A DNA stretch of 42,367 nucleotides from Opitutales bacterium (GCA_022361075.1 JAKSBQ010000232.1:1-42367), one strand, 5' to 3'; shown: positions 26,451 through 35,241, counted from the first letter of the stretch. The notes: a model not told the origin generated them from the sequence alone. Program-made: numbers and translations.

Positions 26451-27926
26451 TTAAAACAGTAGCGCATCAAATCGCTCAGAAGCCTTATCCCAAACCTCCG
26501 AATCTCCAGGTTCGTATGCCTTCAGCTCGAACGACTGCTCAATGATGGACCTTCCCGATCGGATGCTCCCTATCTCCCCGTCAGCCTTCAACTGCGCAAG
26601 GATATTGCCCAGCCCACTACCCTCAATCGGTCCTGCAATCACCTTACAACCAGTTGCATCCGCAGCCAATTGATTGAGAAACGGATTTTGGGAACCACCT
26701 CCGATAATGTTAAGGGTGTCGTATTTTTCACCAGTTACCCTTTCGATTCCCTTGAGAACTTTTCGATAACTCAGGGCAAGCCCCTCAAAGACACTTCGAC
26801 AGATGACTCCAGGATCTTCTGGAACCGACTGTCCTGTTCGCTCAAAGTAGTCCATGATCCGCGAAACCATGCCACCCGGCTTTTCGAAACAAGGATCATT
26901 TGGATTCAGAAAGGCCTGAAAGGGTTCCGCTTTTACTGCAAGTTCCCGAAGTTCGTCATAACCAAGACCAAGACCACAAAGATCCCAATCCCGCTTGGCT
27001 TGCTGAAAAATCCAAAAACCACTGATGTTTTTTAACAATCGTGTTGTGCCTTCCACCCCACGCTCATTCGTGAGCTTCATCGCATTCGCGGTTTCAGTGG
27101 TGAATGCTTCTTCTGCCTCGATTCCCATCAACGACCAGGTACCGGAACTGATGTAAACTGAATTCGCAGATTCGAGCGGACATGCTGCAACTGCAGCAGC
27201 GGTATCGTGCGAGGGTGTCGCAACCACATTGATCTCAAAATCAATACCGAGTTCCACACAAATCGACGATTTCACGGGGCCAAGGATTTCACCCGGCTCC
27301 ACTGGCTTCTTAAAAATCTGCTTTGGTAACCCGTAGGCATCGATCAATTCCTCTGACCACTGTCCGCTTTTCGCATCAAGCAGCTCACTGGTGCTGGCAA
27401 TAGTGGCTTCATTGGCTAACACACCAGAGAGCCAAAAATTGATGATGTCCGGAATAAAAAGTAGTGACTCTGCCCGGTCCAGTTGACTGGAGCTCAATCG
27501 CTTCTCCGCCAGCAACTGATACAGTGTATTGAAATGTAACAACTGAAGTCCTGCATGTTCGTATCGACCAGGTTGACTCAGGATACTGTCCGCGTGATCG
27601 ATCATACCATCTGTTCGTGCATCACGGTAGCAGTAGGGGATACCTAACAATCGATCATGCTCATCCAGGAGGCCGTAATCCACCCCCCAGGTATCGACGC
27701 CGATGCTCACCACATCTTTTCCATATTTTGCAACAGCCATGCCAATGCCTGATTTGATCTCTCCAAAGATGCGGGTGATTCCCCAGTGAAGTGAGTCGTT
27801 CAAATCCACGGGTTGATTGTCAAATCGACAAATCTCCTCGAGCGTGATCGTGCCATTTTCGAAAATGCCTGCGATCACGCGGCCACTTCCCGCGCCACAA
27901 TCCGCTGCTAAATAAACCTTTCTCAT
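26451..27926 (-). CDS. rhaB: Rhamnulokinase
   Basis: 491-residue FGGY carbohydrate kinase. The phosphate-binding start AADCGAGSGRVIAG, the rhamnulokinase-like SIGVDTWGVDYGLLDEHDRL, substrate segment ATPSHDTAAAVAACP, YISSGTWSLMGIE, and adenosine segment NIIGGGSQNPFLNQ all fit RhaB. Length matches the family. It phosphorylates L-rhamnulose to L-rhamnulose 1-phosphate with ATP in the cytoplasm. It begins 6 bp after rhaA, an operon pair. The product feeds the class II aldolase encoded upstream in the microcompartment operon. Confidence 0.95.
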   Translation of the reverse strand: MRKVYLAADCGAGSGRVIAGIFENGTITLEEICRFDNQPVDLNDSLHWGITRIFGEIKSGIGMAVAKYGKDVVSIGVDTWGVDYGLLDEHDRLLGIPYCYRDARTDGMIDHADSILSQPGRYEHAGLQLLHFNTLYQLLAEKRLSSSQLDRAESLLFIPDIINFWLSGVLANEATIASTSELLDAKSGQWSEELIDAYGLPKQIFKKPVEPGEILGPVKSSICVELGIDFEINVVATPSHDTAAAVAACPLESANSVYISSGTWSLMGIEAEEAFTTETANAMKLTNERGVEGTTRLLKNISGFWIFQQAKRDWDLCGLGLGYDELRELAVKAEPFQAFLNPNDPCFEKPGGMVSRIMDYFERTGQSVPEDPGVICRSVFEGLALSYRKVLKGIERVTGEKYDTLNIIGGGSQNPFLNQLAADATGCKVIAGPIEGSGLGNILAQLKADGEIGSIRSGRSIIEQSFELKAYEPGDSEVWDKASERFDALLF

Positions 27927-27932
27927 CAGAAT

Positions 27933-29177
27933 TTAAGCTCTTTTGGAGAGAATCTCAGCCTCGTATCGCTTCACTTCAGTGAGCCATAGTTGCTCGCCCG
28001 CAACCTCGTTGCGTTTGCAGTATTCTTCCCACACGGCACCCCAGGGCAGTGATTTACCATTTTCGATCATTGCTAATCGGGATGTGAAATCACCTGACTT
28101 CTCCAATTTCTGGAGCGCTTGAGTGGGCTGAAGCAAAGCTTTCAGAAGCGATTTCTGCGCCGCCCGCGTTCCGATTACCCAAGCCGCGATCCGGTTGATA
28201 CTCGCGTCAAAGAAATCGAGTCCGATCCGGGTATTCCCGAGATGCCCTCCCTGGACGAGAGCCTCCATCACGGAGTTGGTCGCATCATCGTTCATTACCA
28301 CGTGGTCCGAATCCCAACGAACACCGCGGCTCACATGCAGTAAAACACCCGGCACAAACTGCTGAATCGAGCTGATCTTGTCGGACACCTGCTCGGTGGG
28401 GTGGAAATGCCCCATGTCCAAACAAAGCCAGGTTTGATTTTTCACCGCGTAGCCCATGTAAAACTCATGGGAACCGACTACAAAACTCTCAGAACCAATA
28501 CCGAACAGCTTGCATTCCACTGCATCGATGTTTAACGCACCCTGATCCTCCGCCAAAACCGAATCGAGTGACTCATTCAAACGTCCGCGATAAGCGTCAC
28601 GTCCAACGGGGATGTCCTTCATTCCGTCTGGAATCCAAATGTTGGTGATCACCGGGTTGTTCAAACGTTTGCCAGCCTCAGCAGCGATACTCCGGGAGCG
28701 TTTGCAGTGCTCAACCCAAAAATCGCGTGTTCCCTTATCGGGATGCGACAATGTAAAACCATCTGCTGACTTATCGTGAGAAAAACAAGTTGGGTTGAAA
28801 TCAAATCCGTAACCCTTTTCAGAACACCATTCCACCCACGATTCAAAGTGCTTGTATTCGATTTCGTCACGATCTGCTTTTCCTTTCGAAAAATCTCCGT
28901 AAATCGCGTGGAGATTCAATCTCTTCTTCCCGGGAATCAACGACGTCGCAAAATCAAAATCGCCACGAAGTTCATCAATGGTCCGCGCCTTGCCGGGATA
29001 ATTTCCGGTCACCTGAATTCCTCCACTCAGCTCACCAGTGTTTTCAAATCCACCCACATCATCTCCCTGCCAACAATGCATCGAAATCGGGGTATCTTGT
29101 AGGGTTCCTATCGCAGCTTCCACATCCACACCAATAGATGCATACTGCTCTTTAGCATTGGGAAATAAATCGCTCAT
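27933..29177 (-). CDS. rhaA: L-rhamnose isomerase
   Basis: 414 residues from ATG 29177 ([20 protein letters not shown]); the longer frame to 29231 overlaps a terminator hairpin and is rejected. [57 protein letters not shown] and [10 protein letters not shown] are typical RhaA segments carrying the metal and substrate residues. It interconverts L-rhamnose and L-rhamnulose in the cytoplasm. It has no encapsulation peptide, so it likely acts outside the compartment. It follows the dehydrogenase gene after a 135-bp gap that contains a terminator, suggesting a separate promoter or controlled read-through. Confidence 0.95.
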   Translation of the reverse strand: MSDLFPNAKEQYASIGVDVEAAIGTLQDTPISMHCWQGDDVGGFENTGELSGGIQVTGNYPGKARTIDELRGDFDFATSLIPGKKRLNLHAIYGDFSKGKADRDEIEYKHFESWVEWCSEKGYGFDFNPTCFSHDKSADGFTLSHPDKGTRDFWVEHCKRSRSIAAEAGKRLNNPVITNIWIPDGMKDIPVGRDAYRGRLNESLDSVLAEDQGALNIDAVECKLFGIGSESFVVGSHEFYMGYAVKNQTWLCLDMGHFHPTEQVSDKISSIQQFVPGVLLHVSRGVRWDSDHVVMNDDATNSVMEALVQGGHLGNTRIGLDFFDASINRIAAWVIGTRAAQKSLLKALLQPTQALQKLEKSGDFTSRLAMIENGKSLPWGAVWEEYCKRNEVAGEQLWLTEVKRYEAEILSKRA

Positions 29178-29207
29178 GAATATCGGGGTATTTTGTAATT
29201 CAATTCT

Positions 29208-29240
29208 AAAAAAGCGGTGGAGTGAGGCCAATCACTCCAC
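29208..29240 (-). terminator. Intrinsic terminator at the end of the microcompartment operon
   Basis: GTGGAGTG (29217-29224) pairs perfectly with CACTCCAC (29233-29240) over an 8-base loop. On the minus strand the stem is followed by CGC and six T (29208-29213). It lies between the lactate/malate dehydrogenase stop and the rhaA start. Confidence 0.75.
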
Positions 29241-29312
29241 CCATAGTAGTTAACTTATTATTCCGGATACGAGTGGAATAAAAAATTTGTTTCATCCGAC
29301 ACCTCGAAAAGG

Positions 29313-30236
29313 TTATTGGATTTTACGGAAAGTCTCTTTCAGCGCACCCGCCGAACGGATGAGTCCTTGCTTCTCCTTCGGCCAAAGTTCCACTTCGATG
29401 TGATCCTCCACACCATTTTTCCCAACCACAGTGGGGACACTCAGACTGATGTCTCTGATCCCATAACAACCTTTTTGAACACTTGAAACCGGAAGGATCT
29501 GTTTCTTGTCGAGAAGCACTGAGTGAATCGTCTCAGCAATCGTTGCACCAACGGCCCAACCAGCTCCACCCTTTCGACGAATCACTTCGGCTCCACTTCC
29601 TTTGGTTCGCTCAAAGATGCTGTTTTCAAAATTGGTGGAAACTCCGGGATAACCTTTCAAGGGTAGCCCAGCTGCAACTGCACTGCTCCAAACCGGCACC
29701 ATGGTATCGCCATGCTCTCCAAGGATCAGAGCTTTGACTTGAGAAGTCGGCAGTCCTATCTCTTCAGCGATCAATGAACGAAAACGTGCCGTATCCAACA
29801 TCGTCCCAAGTCCATAAACCTGATGGTTTGGCACGTCGAGAGTCTCAGCAGCGAGTTGGGTGAGGATGTCGACCGGATTCGAGACGATAAAAAACTGAGC
29901 ATGCTTCGAATATCCGTTGGATTGGATTTGCTCCAGGATGGACTTGAAAAGCGACACGTTTCGATTGATCAGGTCGAGTCGGGATTCATCGGGTTTGCGT
30001 CGCAGTCCGGCAGTGATCACATAAAGATCCGTGTCTTTGGCTCGTTGGTAATCTCCGGCGTAAATTCGCTGATCACCTAAAACCGACGCACCGTGCAAGA
30101 GGTCCAATGCTTCGCCTTCGGCAAGTTCCACGTTCGCATCCATGATCTGGATTTCGGAAACCAGTCCCGCACATTGAAGCGCAAATGCAGCGTTTGAACC
30201 TACACGACCGCCTCCTCCGATTATTGATACTTTCAT
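29313..30236 (-). CDS. Lactate/malate dehydrogenase family protein
   Basis: 307-residue NAD-dependent 2-hydroxyacid dehydrogenase. Rossmann start SIIGGGGRVGSNAAFAL, mobile loop AGLRRKPDESRLDL, Arg151 in TARFR and catalytic His175 in ILGEHGDTMVP. The residue equivalent to LDH position 102, which selects substrate, is Arg80, as in malate dehydrogenases; lactate enzymes have Gln. The PV-type operon context suggests a role in lactaldehyde/lactate metabolism or NADH recycling, so residue and context pull apart. No obvious encapsulation peptide. It starts 15 bp after the aldolase stop and ends the BMC transcript before a terminator. Confidence 0.9.
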   Translation of the reverse strand: MKVSIIGGGGRVGSNAAFALQCAGLVSEIQIMDANVELAEGEALDLLHGASVLGDQRIYAGDYQRAKDTDLYVITAGLRRKPDESRLDLINRNVSLFKSILEQIQSNGYSKHAQFFIVSNPVDILTQLAAETLDVPNHQVYGLGTMLDTARFRSLIAEEIGLPTSQVKALILGEHGDTMVPVWSSAVAAGLPLKGYPGVSTNFENSIFERTKGSGAEVIRRKGGAGWAVGATIAETIHSVLLDKKQILPVSSVQKGCYGIRDISLSVPTVVGKNGVEDHIEVELWPKEKQGLIRSAGALKETFRKIQ

Positions 30237-30251
30237 CTCTAAAATCTCCCT

Positions 30252-31352
30252 CTAACTACAGGAGCACACGTCACTGCTCAACTGACTAAAAACTTCCGTA
30301 GTGATCGCCTGGACAAGCTCCTCAACGTCTTCATCTTTTTCCTGTCCCGGTACGGCGCACGCCGCACTCATCTGGCTGAAAAAACCTGGTCGGAAGTCCG
30401 AATTGTCGCACAACTCACACTCCTTAAGTCCCTCTCGTTTGTCATCCATCCCGAGAGATTTTCGAAGCTCGATAAGCTCGATCGCCTCCGAACCTTTGAT
30501 TGGAGTCAGTTCCTTCCCAAGTTGAGACGCAACCCAGATCGTTTTGCAGTAAGACTCTGTATTTTCCATCTTCCAGTAGGCGTCTTCAATGTCCTTACCC
30601 CAAGTGATCACCCCATGGTTGATCATGAGGATCGACATGTGGTCGACTCCCACTCTTCCGACCTCATCCGCGTTGGCGGGCGTGCCAGGAGTGCGGTATT
30701 CTGCAAGTCCGATTTGCCCGAGAAAAACCTCTGCTTCCGGAATCAAACATGTCGGTGGCTGGACCTTCGCAACTGCGAAAGCCGTGGCGTGAGGGGGATG
30801 CGCATGACAACAGGCCTTCGCTTTTGGCTGGCGCTTCATGATGGCCAGGTGAGTCATCGCCTCACTGGTGCGCTTCAAACGGCCTGCGATCTGATTTCCA
30901 TCAAGATCGATGAGCGCCATGTCATCAGCCTTCATGAAACCTTTAGAGACCAAAGTTGGCGTGCAGAGCACCAAATTGTCACCGACTCTCACTGTTAAAT
31001 TACCACCGTTCCCGTCAGTGTACTCCCGCTTCCACATGCGATCACCGATGTGAGCCATCATCTCGCGCACTCGAGTCACTTCCGGCGAATAATAGAATCT
31101 GCGAATCTCGTCCTTCGTCTTCGGATCTTTTCCGGTTTCCCACTTAAACTCATGGTCGGGAATGATGGGTTCTCCAAAAAGATCATCGTTGGCTGGAACG
31201 GATAATTTTACGCTACTATGTGTAATGCGTTTGGATTCGTTTAGAAAATCACGAGCAGAAGGAGTGAGAATCGCACTTTCAAGAACGCTCTCAGGGGACT
31301 TTCCTTCCCTCACCAGCCTCTTTGCCTCGTTTACTGTTATCACTTTTTTCAT
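30252..31352 (-). CDS. Class II aldolase for rhamnulose 1-phosphate, with N-terminal extension and C-terminal encapsulation peptide
   Basis: 366 residues, longer than FucA/RhaD-like cores of roughly 215-275. The core (about residues 95-290) has GGNLTVRVGDN, the catalytic Glu in TSEAMTHLAIM, zinc ligands CCHAHPPHA and INHGVITWG. The first 50 residues (VNEAKRLVREGKSPE, then ILTPSARDFLNE) form a separate helical extension. The C-terminal helix DVEELVQAITTEVFSQL, after a linker, looks like a cargo tag for the shell. It should cleave L-rhamnulose 1-phosphate, and possibly L-fuculose 1-phosphate, into DHAP and L-lactaldehyde, delivering the aldehyde inside the compartment. It lies between the BMC-P genes and the dehydrogenase. 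Confidence 0.9.
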   Translation of the reverse strand: MKKVITVNEAKRLVREGKSPESVLESAILTPSARDFLNESKRITHSSVKLSVPANDDLFGEPIIPDHEFKWETGKDPKTKDEIRRFYYSPEVTRVREMMAHIGDRMWKREYTDGNGGNLTVRVGDNLVLCTPTLVSKGFMKADDMALIDLDGNQIAGRLKRTSEAMTHLAIMKRQPKAKACCHAHPPHATAFAVAKVQPPTCLIPEAEVFLGQIGLAEYRTPGTPANADEVGRVGVDHMSILMINHGVITWGKDIEDAYWKMENTESYCKTIWVASQLGKELTPIKGSEAIELIELRKSLGMDDKREGLKECELCDNSDFRPGFFSQMSAACAVPGQEKDEDVEELVQAITTEVFSQLSSDVCSCS

Positions 31353-31374
31353 GAGAAAATTCTTTTTTGACTAT

Positions 31375-31659
31375 CTAGATGTTCACGCGATCCACGATCA
31401 GGGCATTATAGGCATCGACAGGTTTAGGTTTATCAAAGGGCCAGGTTGCTTCTCCACCTTCGGTAAAACCAATGACATCTCCAACTCTTCCACCAAGTTC
31501 ATCGTAAACCACTGCAGAAGGTTCGTCTGAAAGATCCGGCCCGTCAGGCGCCGCGATTTGCTCTTTCATCATCGGTGAAACCACCAACCAACGACCGCCT
31601 TCAAGAGAACTGCATCGGGTGCTGAGAACGACGTGTCCAATGACTTTCCCAAACCTCAT
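31375..31659 (-). CDS. BMC-P shell vertex protein (EutN/CcmL family), copy 1
   Basis: 94 residues forming the small beta-barrel that assembles as pentamers at shell vertices. The start MRFGKVIGHVVLSTRCSSLE and the end ALIVDRVNI match the EutN/CcmL pattern. A middle insertion rich in Asp/Pro (AAPDGPDLSDEPSAVVYDEL) sets it apart from the other two copies. It overlaps the neighbouring BMC-P gene by 4 bases, indicating translational coupling. Confidence 0.93.
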   Translation of the reverse strand: MRFGKVIGHVVLSTRCSSLEGGRWLVVSPMMKEQIAAPDGPDLSDEPSAVVYDELGGRVGDVIGFTEGGEATWPFDKPKPVDAYNALIVDRVNI

Positions 31660-31931
31660 ATCGCCTTACCTCCCCGACTGTCCACAATTCCGACAACCAC
31701 ATTGCGGAGTGGTGTATTTGAATCTTTCAGAAAAGCCTGACACGCATCACCGTCCGCACTAATCATGACTTCATTGCCAATTCCTGCACCAATCCAATCT
31801 CCAGCTCCTAGGACTTTTCCGGTCGCATTCCCGTTCTGATCCAAAACCTCGCAGATCAGGACACGCGCAGTCTCCAGCCCCGGGTGGCAGGCCGCCTTGG
31901 TCACATTTCCTATGACTTTCGCAAGGATCAT
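31656..31931 (-). CDS. BMC-P shell vertex protein (EutN/CcmL family), copy 2
   Basis: 91 residues, close to the canonical family length. MILAKVIGNVTKAACHPGLE, the glycine-rich loop GAGDWIGAGIGNEVMIS and the end NVVVGIVDSRG are EutN/CcmL hallmarks. It overlaps the aldehyde dehydrogenase gene upstream and the next BMC-P gene downstream by 4 bases each. Confidence 0.95.
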   Translation of the reverse strand: MILAKVIGNVTKAACHPGLETARVLICEVLDQNGNATGKVLGAGDWIGAGIGNEVMISADGDACQAFLKDSNTPLRNVVVGIVDSRGGKAI

Positions 31932-33388
31932 CCGATGATATTCAGGTTGTCGACCATCACGCAGCGACGTTTGCGCGTGAAAGTCAGTGGCGTTACAATT
32001 CCTTCTCCAGTGGTCGTCGCCACTGAGTAGTTTAAATATCCTTCACCACCCAATCCGAGTCCGGCAACAGAGGGTCCGTTTTTGACAAAGAGCGTGCAGT
32101 CCATGCGACGTCCCATCTTGGTGAGATTGTCCAAATTCTTGGAGTGCATGATCGCCGAGTGTCGATACTGATGCTCACTTTGGTAAGCCATCTCGATCGC
32201 AGTGTTCACGTCCTTCGCAAGCACAACCGGAATCATCGGCATCATTTGTTCTTCCTGCACGAAGGGACATTCAAAATTACACTCCGAATACAAAATCTCA
32301 GTTTTCGCTGAACAAGAACTACCAGCAGCCTTAGCAAGGATCGAAGCATCCGCTCCGACAAATTCCCGGTTTAAGACCGGATGGGAACAACCTCCTCCAT
32401 CTGCTTTGTAGGCGAAGACTTCGCTCACCAATTGCTTAACCTCAGGAGTCTTGAGGTAATGAGCCCCAGCTCTTCCCATTGCTTCGATGAAACGATCGTA
32501 AACAAGATCCACTACAAACACCTGTTTCTCCCCGATGCAGAGGAGATTATTGTCGTAACCTCCACCCTGAATGACTGAGCGCGCAGCGAAATCGAGATCT
32601 GCTGTCTCATCCACGACCACCGGAGGATTTCCGGGCCCCGCACAGATCGCGCGTTTCCCGCTCTTCATGGCTGCCTTCACTACAGCAGGTCCGCCGGTGA
32701 TGCAGAGCAGATCGACAGCTTCACTATTGCAAAGGGCATCAAAGGATTCAATCGACGGTTCCTCGACAATCGTCACGAGATTTTGAATTCCCGTCTTCTT
32801 CTCGATTGCCTCGTTGAAATAGTTAATCGCATGTGCGGCACATTTCGCTCCGGCAGGGTGAGCGTTGAAGACGACACCATTTCCCGCTGACACCATGCTC
32901 ACGATGTTGCCCGCAATCGTCGGAACCGAGTGCGTCACTGGTGTGATGCCTGCAACGACTCCAAATGGGGCGAATTCCTCAAGCGTGATGCCATTATCAC
33001 CACTCAAACCGTAGGGTCGCAACCACTCCACTCCCGGAACATCTTTGACGATCTGGAGTTTTTCGATTTTGTGATCAAGACGACCAAGTTTGGTCTCTTC
33101 AAACTCCAGCTTGCCCCATTCCGCCGCTTTCTCGACACAGATCTCTTTGATCAAGCGGGTGATCTCGACTCGGGTATCGATTCCCTTTTTGCGAAGTTGC
33201 TCCTGTCCTTCCTTCGCAGCCAAGGCAGCATCCTCAGCTCGCTCGAAAACTCCTTTACGGGGACCTTTGCGAATCATCACCTGAGGGTTTGATGTTGGAG
33301 TCGGGGTCGTCGAAGCCGCTGAAGACTCTTGTTCCCGAATCTTCGTCATCACGTCCGCGACTACTTTGGCTATCAATTGTTTATCCAT
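31928..33388 (-). CDS. CoA-acylating aldehyde dehydrogenase (PduP/EutE type) with N-terminal encapsulation peptide
   Basis: 486 residues. Residues 1-21 (MDKQLIAKVVADVMTKIREQ) form an amphipathic tag followed by a Ser/Thr/Pro linker, as in PduP. The catalytic Cys lies in GYDNNLLCIGEKQVF. Other conserved parts include GVVAGITPVTHSVPTI and ICAGPGNPPVVVDE. It should oxidise L-lactaldehyde to lactyl-CoA with NAD and CoA inside the shell, handing the thioester to the PduL enzyme. Start and stop overlap neighbouring BMC-P genes, so it is locked into the operon. Confidence 0.95.
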   Translation of the reverse strand: MDKQLIAKVVADVMTKIREQESSAASTTPTPTSNPQVMIRKGPRKGVFERAEDAALAAKEGQEQLRKKGIDTRVEITRLIKEICVEKAAEWGKLEFEETKLGRLDHKIEKLQIVKDVPGVEWLRPYGLSGDNGITLEEFAPFGVVAGITPVTHSVPTIAGNIVSMVSAGNGVVFNAHPAGAKCAAHAINYFNEAIEKKTGIQNLVTIVEEPSIESFDALCNSEAVDLLCITGGPAVVKAAMKSGKRAICAGPGNPPVVVDETADLDFAARSVIQGGGYDNNLLCIGEKQVFVVDLVYDRFIEAMGRAGAHYLKTPEVKQLVSEVFAYKADGGGCSHPVLNREFVGADASILAKAAGSSCSAKTEILYSECNFECPFVQEEQMMPMIPVVLAKDVNTAIEMAYQSEHQYRHSAIMHSKNLDNLTKMGRRMDCTLFVKNGPSVAGLGLGGEGYLNYSVATTTGEGIVTPLTFTRKRRCVMVDNLNIIG

Positions 33389-33702
33389 CAGGACGCGCTA
33401 CCTTGATAAGTCGTATTTCCTTTAACACTTACCGAATCGACAATTCCTACCACTGAAGCGTCTACCGGAACAGACTTGAGTCCCTCCACCTGTCGGGCAG
33501 AACTTCCCTGAGCGAACAGGACCCATTCACCTTCTCCGACACTGAGAGTATCAACCGCAACGATGGTGTTGGCACCGTCCTTGAATTTAGAAGGATCCGC
33601 AGAGTCCACCAACTGTGGGCGCAAGATGACCAGTCGACGACCGTGCAAGGAGTCTTCCTTCTTAGTCGAAACGACTTTGCCGATGACTTTACCGATGAAC
33701 AT
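33388..33702 (-). CDS. BMC-P shell vertex protein (EutN/CcmL family), copy 3
   Basis: 104 residues. MFIGKVIGKVVSTKKEDSLH, RLVILRPQLVD, VAVDTLSVGEGEWVLFAQGS and VVGIVDSV match the family. The C-terminal tail (SVKGNTTYQGSAS) is longer than in the other two copies. Its stop overlaps the aldehyde dehydrogenase start by one base. Three different vertex proteins imply possible mixed or alternative vertices. Confidence 0.94.
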   Translation of the reverse strand: MFIGKVIGKVVSTKKEDSLHGRRLVILRPQLVDSADPSKFKDGANTIVAVDTLSVGEGEWVLFAQGSSARQVEGLKSVPVDASVVGIVDSVSVKGNTTYQGSAS

Positions 33703-33710
33703 GGGAAGCG

Positions 33711-34013
33711 TTATTTAGCTGCTGTTTTGCGGGCAGGAGCTGCCTTCGGCAAAACGGTCGCGAGATCTGAGCTTGGGCGTGCGATCACGTGAGCGCTCAC
33801 CACTTCTCCAACAGTTTGTGCAGCTTCAACACCTGCATCGATCGCAGCCTTCACCGCGGCAACATTTCCGTTGACGGTCACACTCACAAGAGCACTGCCA
33901 ACACTTTTCATAGGACCAGCGATCTCAACATCCGCTGATTTTACCATGGCATCCGTTCCGGTAACGAGTGCTACCAGACCCTTAGTTTCAAGAATTCCAA
34001 TTGCTTTATTCAT
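33711..34013 (-). CDS. BMC-H hexameric shell protein, pore GSA, with basic tail
   Basis: 100 residues of the single-domain BMC fold: AIGILETKGLVALVTGTDAM at the start and AHVIARPSSDL near the end. The central pore loop reads VGSAL (Gly39-Ser40-Ala41). The C-terminus adds a tail (PKAAPARKTAAK) with Ala, Pro and Lys that is absent from the other two BMC-H proteins and probably faces one side of the shell. It lies 8 bp before the BMC-P copy 3 gene. Confidence 0.96.
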   Translation of the reverse strand: MNKAIGILETKGLVALVTGTDAMVKSADVEIAGPMKSVGSALVSVTVNGNVAAVKAAIDAGVEAAQTVGEVVSAHVIARPSSDLATVLPKAAPARKTAAK

Positions 34014-34035
34014 TTTGATTTTGGTTTTTTAAATT

Positions 34036-35241
34036 TTATGAGTTTCCCACAGCACTTAATTGCTGTGAGGCGAGAAGATAAGTTTCACGGGCCACGACGA
34101 GTTCCTCATCAGCCGGGATGACAAAGACTTTGATCCGACTGTTTTCCGCACTGATGCAGGCCTCCGACGCACAGATCTCGTCGTTCTTCGTTGAATCGAA
34201 GGTGAGTCCAAACCCTTCCAGACCCTCACAGACTTTTTGCCGAATGTAGCTGGAGTTTTCACCGATGCCTGCCGTAAACACGATCGCGTCGAGGCCACCC
34301 ATCTGAAAGGCATAAGCTCCCACGTAGTGACGTATGCTGTAAACGAGGACGTCGAGGGCTATTTGGGCTTCTTCCGAACCCGATGCCGCAGCTTCCTCGA
34401 TATCGCGCACATCGTTACTCATGCCCGAGATTCCGAGAAGACCTGACGACTTGGTAAGCTCTTTCTCGATCTGTTCCAGCGAGAGTCCGAGCTTCTTCAT
34501 CACAAAAGTCACGGCCATTGCATCCAGGTCACCCACTCGGTTGTTTTGGGGTAATCCACTCTGCGGGCTGAGACCCATGCTCGTGTCGATGGCCACACCG
34601 TTCAGGATACCTGTTACCGAACTGCTTCCTCCCAGATGGCAGGAGACCACACGCAGAGGAGTATCCTCGACAGCCTGCAATTCTTCGCCTCTGTAAAGCA
34701 ACTTCACTCTGCGGGCGATATCATCACGCCCCAGTAGTTCAGCCGAACGCTCAGCGATGTGTTTGTGACTCGCACCGTGAAATCCATTGCGTTTGACGCC
34801 AGCACCGAACCAACTTTGCGGCACGGCATATCGACGGCTTTCGGGCTTCGCCCATTGGTAGAATGCGGTTTCAAATAAGGCAACGAGCTGTGCCTTTGGT
34901 GTCTCCCGAGCAAACAATCGAATGCCTTCAGCGTAAGGTGGATTGTGCGCGGGTGCGAGCTCTGCACCTTGCATGAGGTCATCAATTACGGATTCGTCTG
35001 CAACCACGCATCCCGTTAACTGATGTCCTAAGACAGTCTTGAACCCCACGGCTTCGATATCGTCAACCGTCGAAATGACTTCGCTTTCGACAAGTTTTCG
35101 AAGCGCATCTTTAATGCACGATTGGTAGTCGGTTACTCTCTCGTAGCCTCCTTTGGACAAAAACTCCACAGCGTCATCTTCGACTTCAAAAAGTCGATAT
35201 TTGAACGAGGTAGAACCCAAGTTGGCGACGAGAACTTTCAC
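34036..35241 (-). CDS. Acetate/propionate-kinase-like protein with altered active site
   Basis: 401 residues of the acetate kinase family. Kept features: Asn7 in VLVANLGSTSFKYRLF, LAPAHNP, the His in NGFHGASH, VSCHLGGSSSV, Arg in NNRVGDLD, FTAGIGENS and the Glu pair in DEELVVA. Changed features: the GHRxVHGG region is GFKTVLGH, so the Arg91 equivalent of Methanosarcina acetate kinase is Lys; the Asp148 equivalent in FDTAFH is Glu (FETAFY); and MGTRSGD is QNNRVGD. It could use lactyl-phosphate to make ATP and lactate, or be specialised or weakened. It lies between BMC-H genes and has no clear cargo tag. Confidence 0.9.
   Translation of the reverse strand: MKVLVANLGSTSFKYRLFEVEDDAVEFLSKGGYERVTDYQSCIKDALRKLVESEVISTVDDIEAVGFKTVLGHQLTGCVVADESVIDDLMQGAELAPAHNPPYAEGIRLFARETPKAQLVALFETAFYQWAKPESRRYAVPQSWFGAGVKRNGFHGASHKHIAERSAELLGRDDIARRVKLLYRGEELQAVEDTPLRVVSCHLGGSSSVTGILNGVAIDTSMGLSPQSGLPQNNRVGDLDAMAVTFVMKKLGLSLEQIEKELTKSSGLLGISGMSNDVRDIEEAAASGSEEAQIALDVLVYSIRHYVGAYAFQMGGLDAIVFTAGIGENSSYIRQKVCEGLEGFGLTFDSTKNDEICASEACISAENSRIKVFVIPADEELVVARETYLLASQQLSAVGNS

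Noticed and set aside
25902-26462. 186-residue plus-strand ORF opposite the alcohol dehydrogenase
   Set aside because: It is the antisense shadow of the dehydrogenase gene, with low-complexity Ser/Pro-rich composition and no recognisable domain.
26312-26470. 53-residue N-terminal extension of the alcohol dehydrogenase frame
   Set aside because: It crosses a perfect 9-bp hairpin and overlaps the end of rhaB, while ATG 26311 has a good ribosome binding site and starts with a cargo-tag-like helix.
29178-29231. 18-residue extension of rhaA upstream of 29177
   Set aside because: It runs through the terminator hairpin and its T-run; [11 protein letters not shown] is the expected RhaA start.
30522-30998. 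158-residue plus-strand ORF opposite the aldolase
   Set aside because: Antisense shadow of a gene with intact catalytic motifs.
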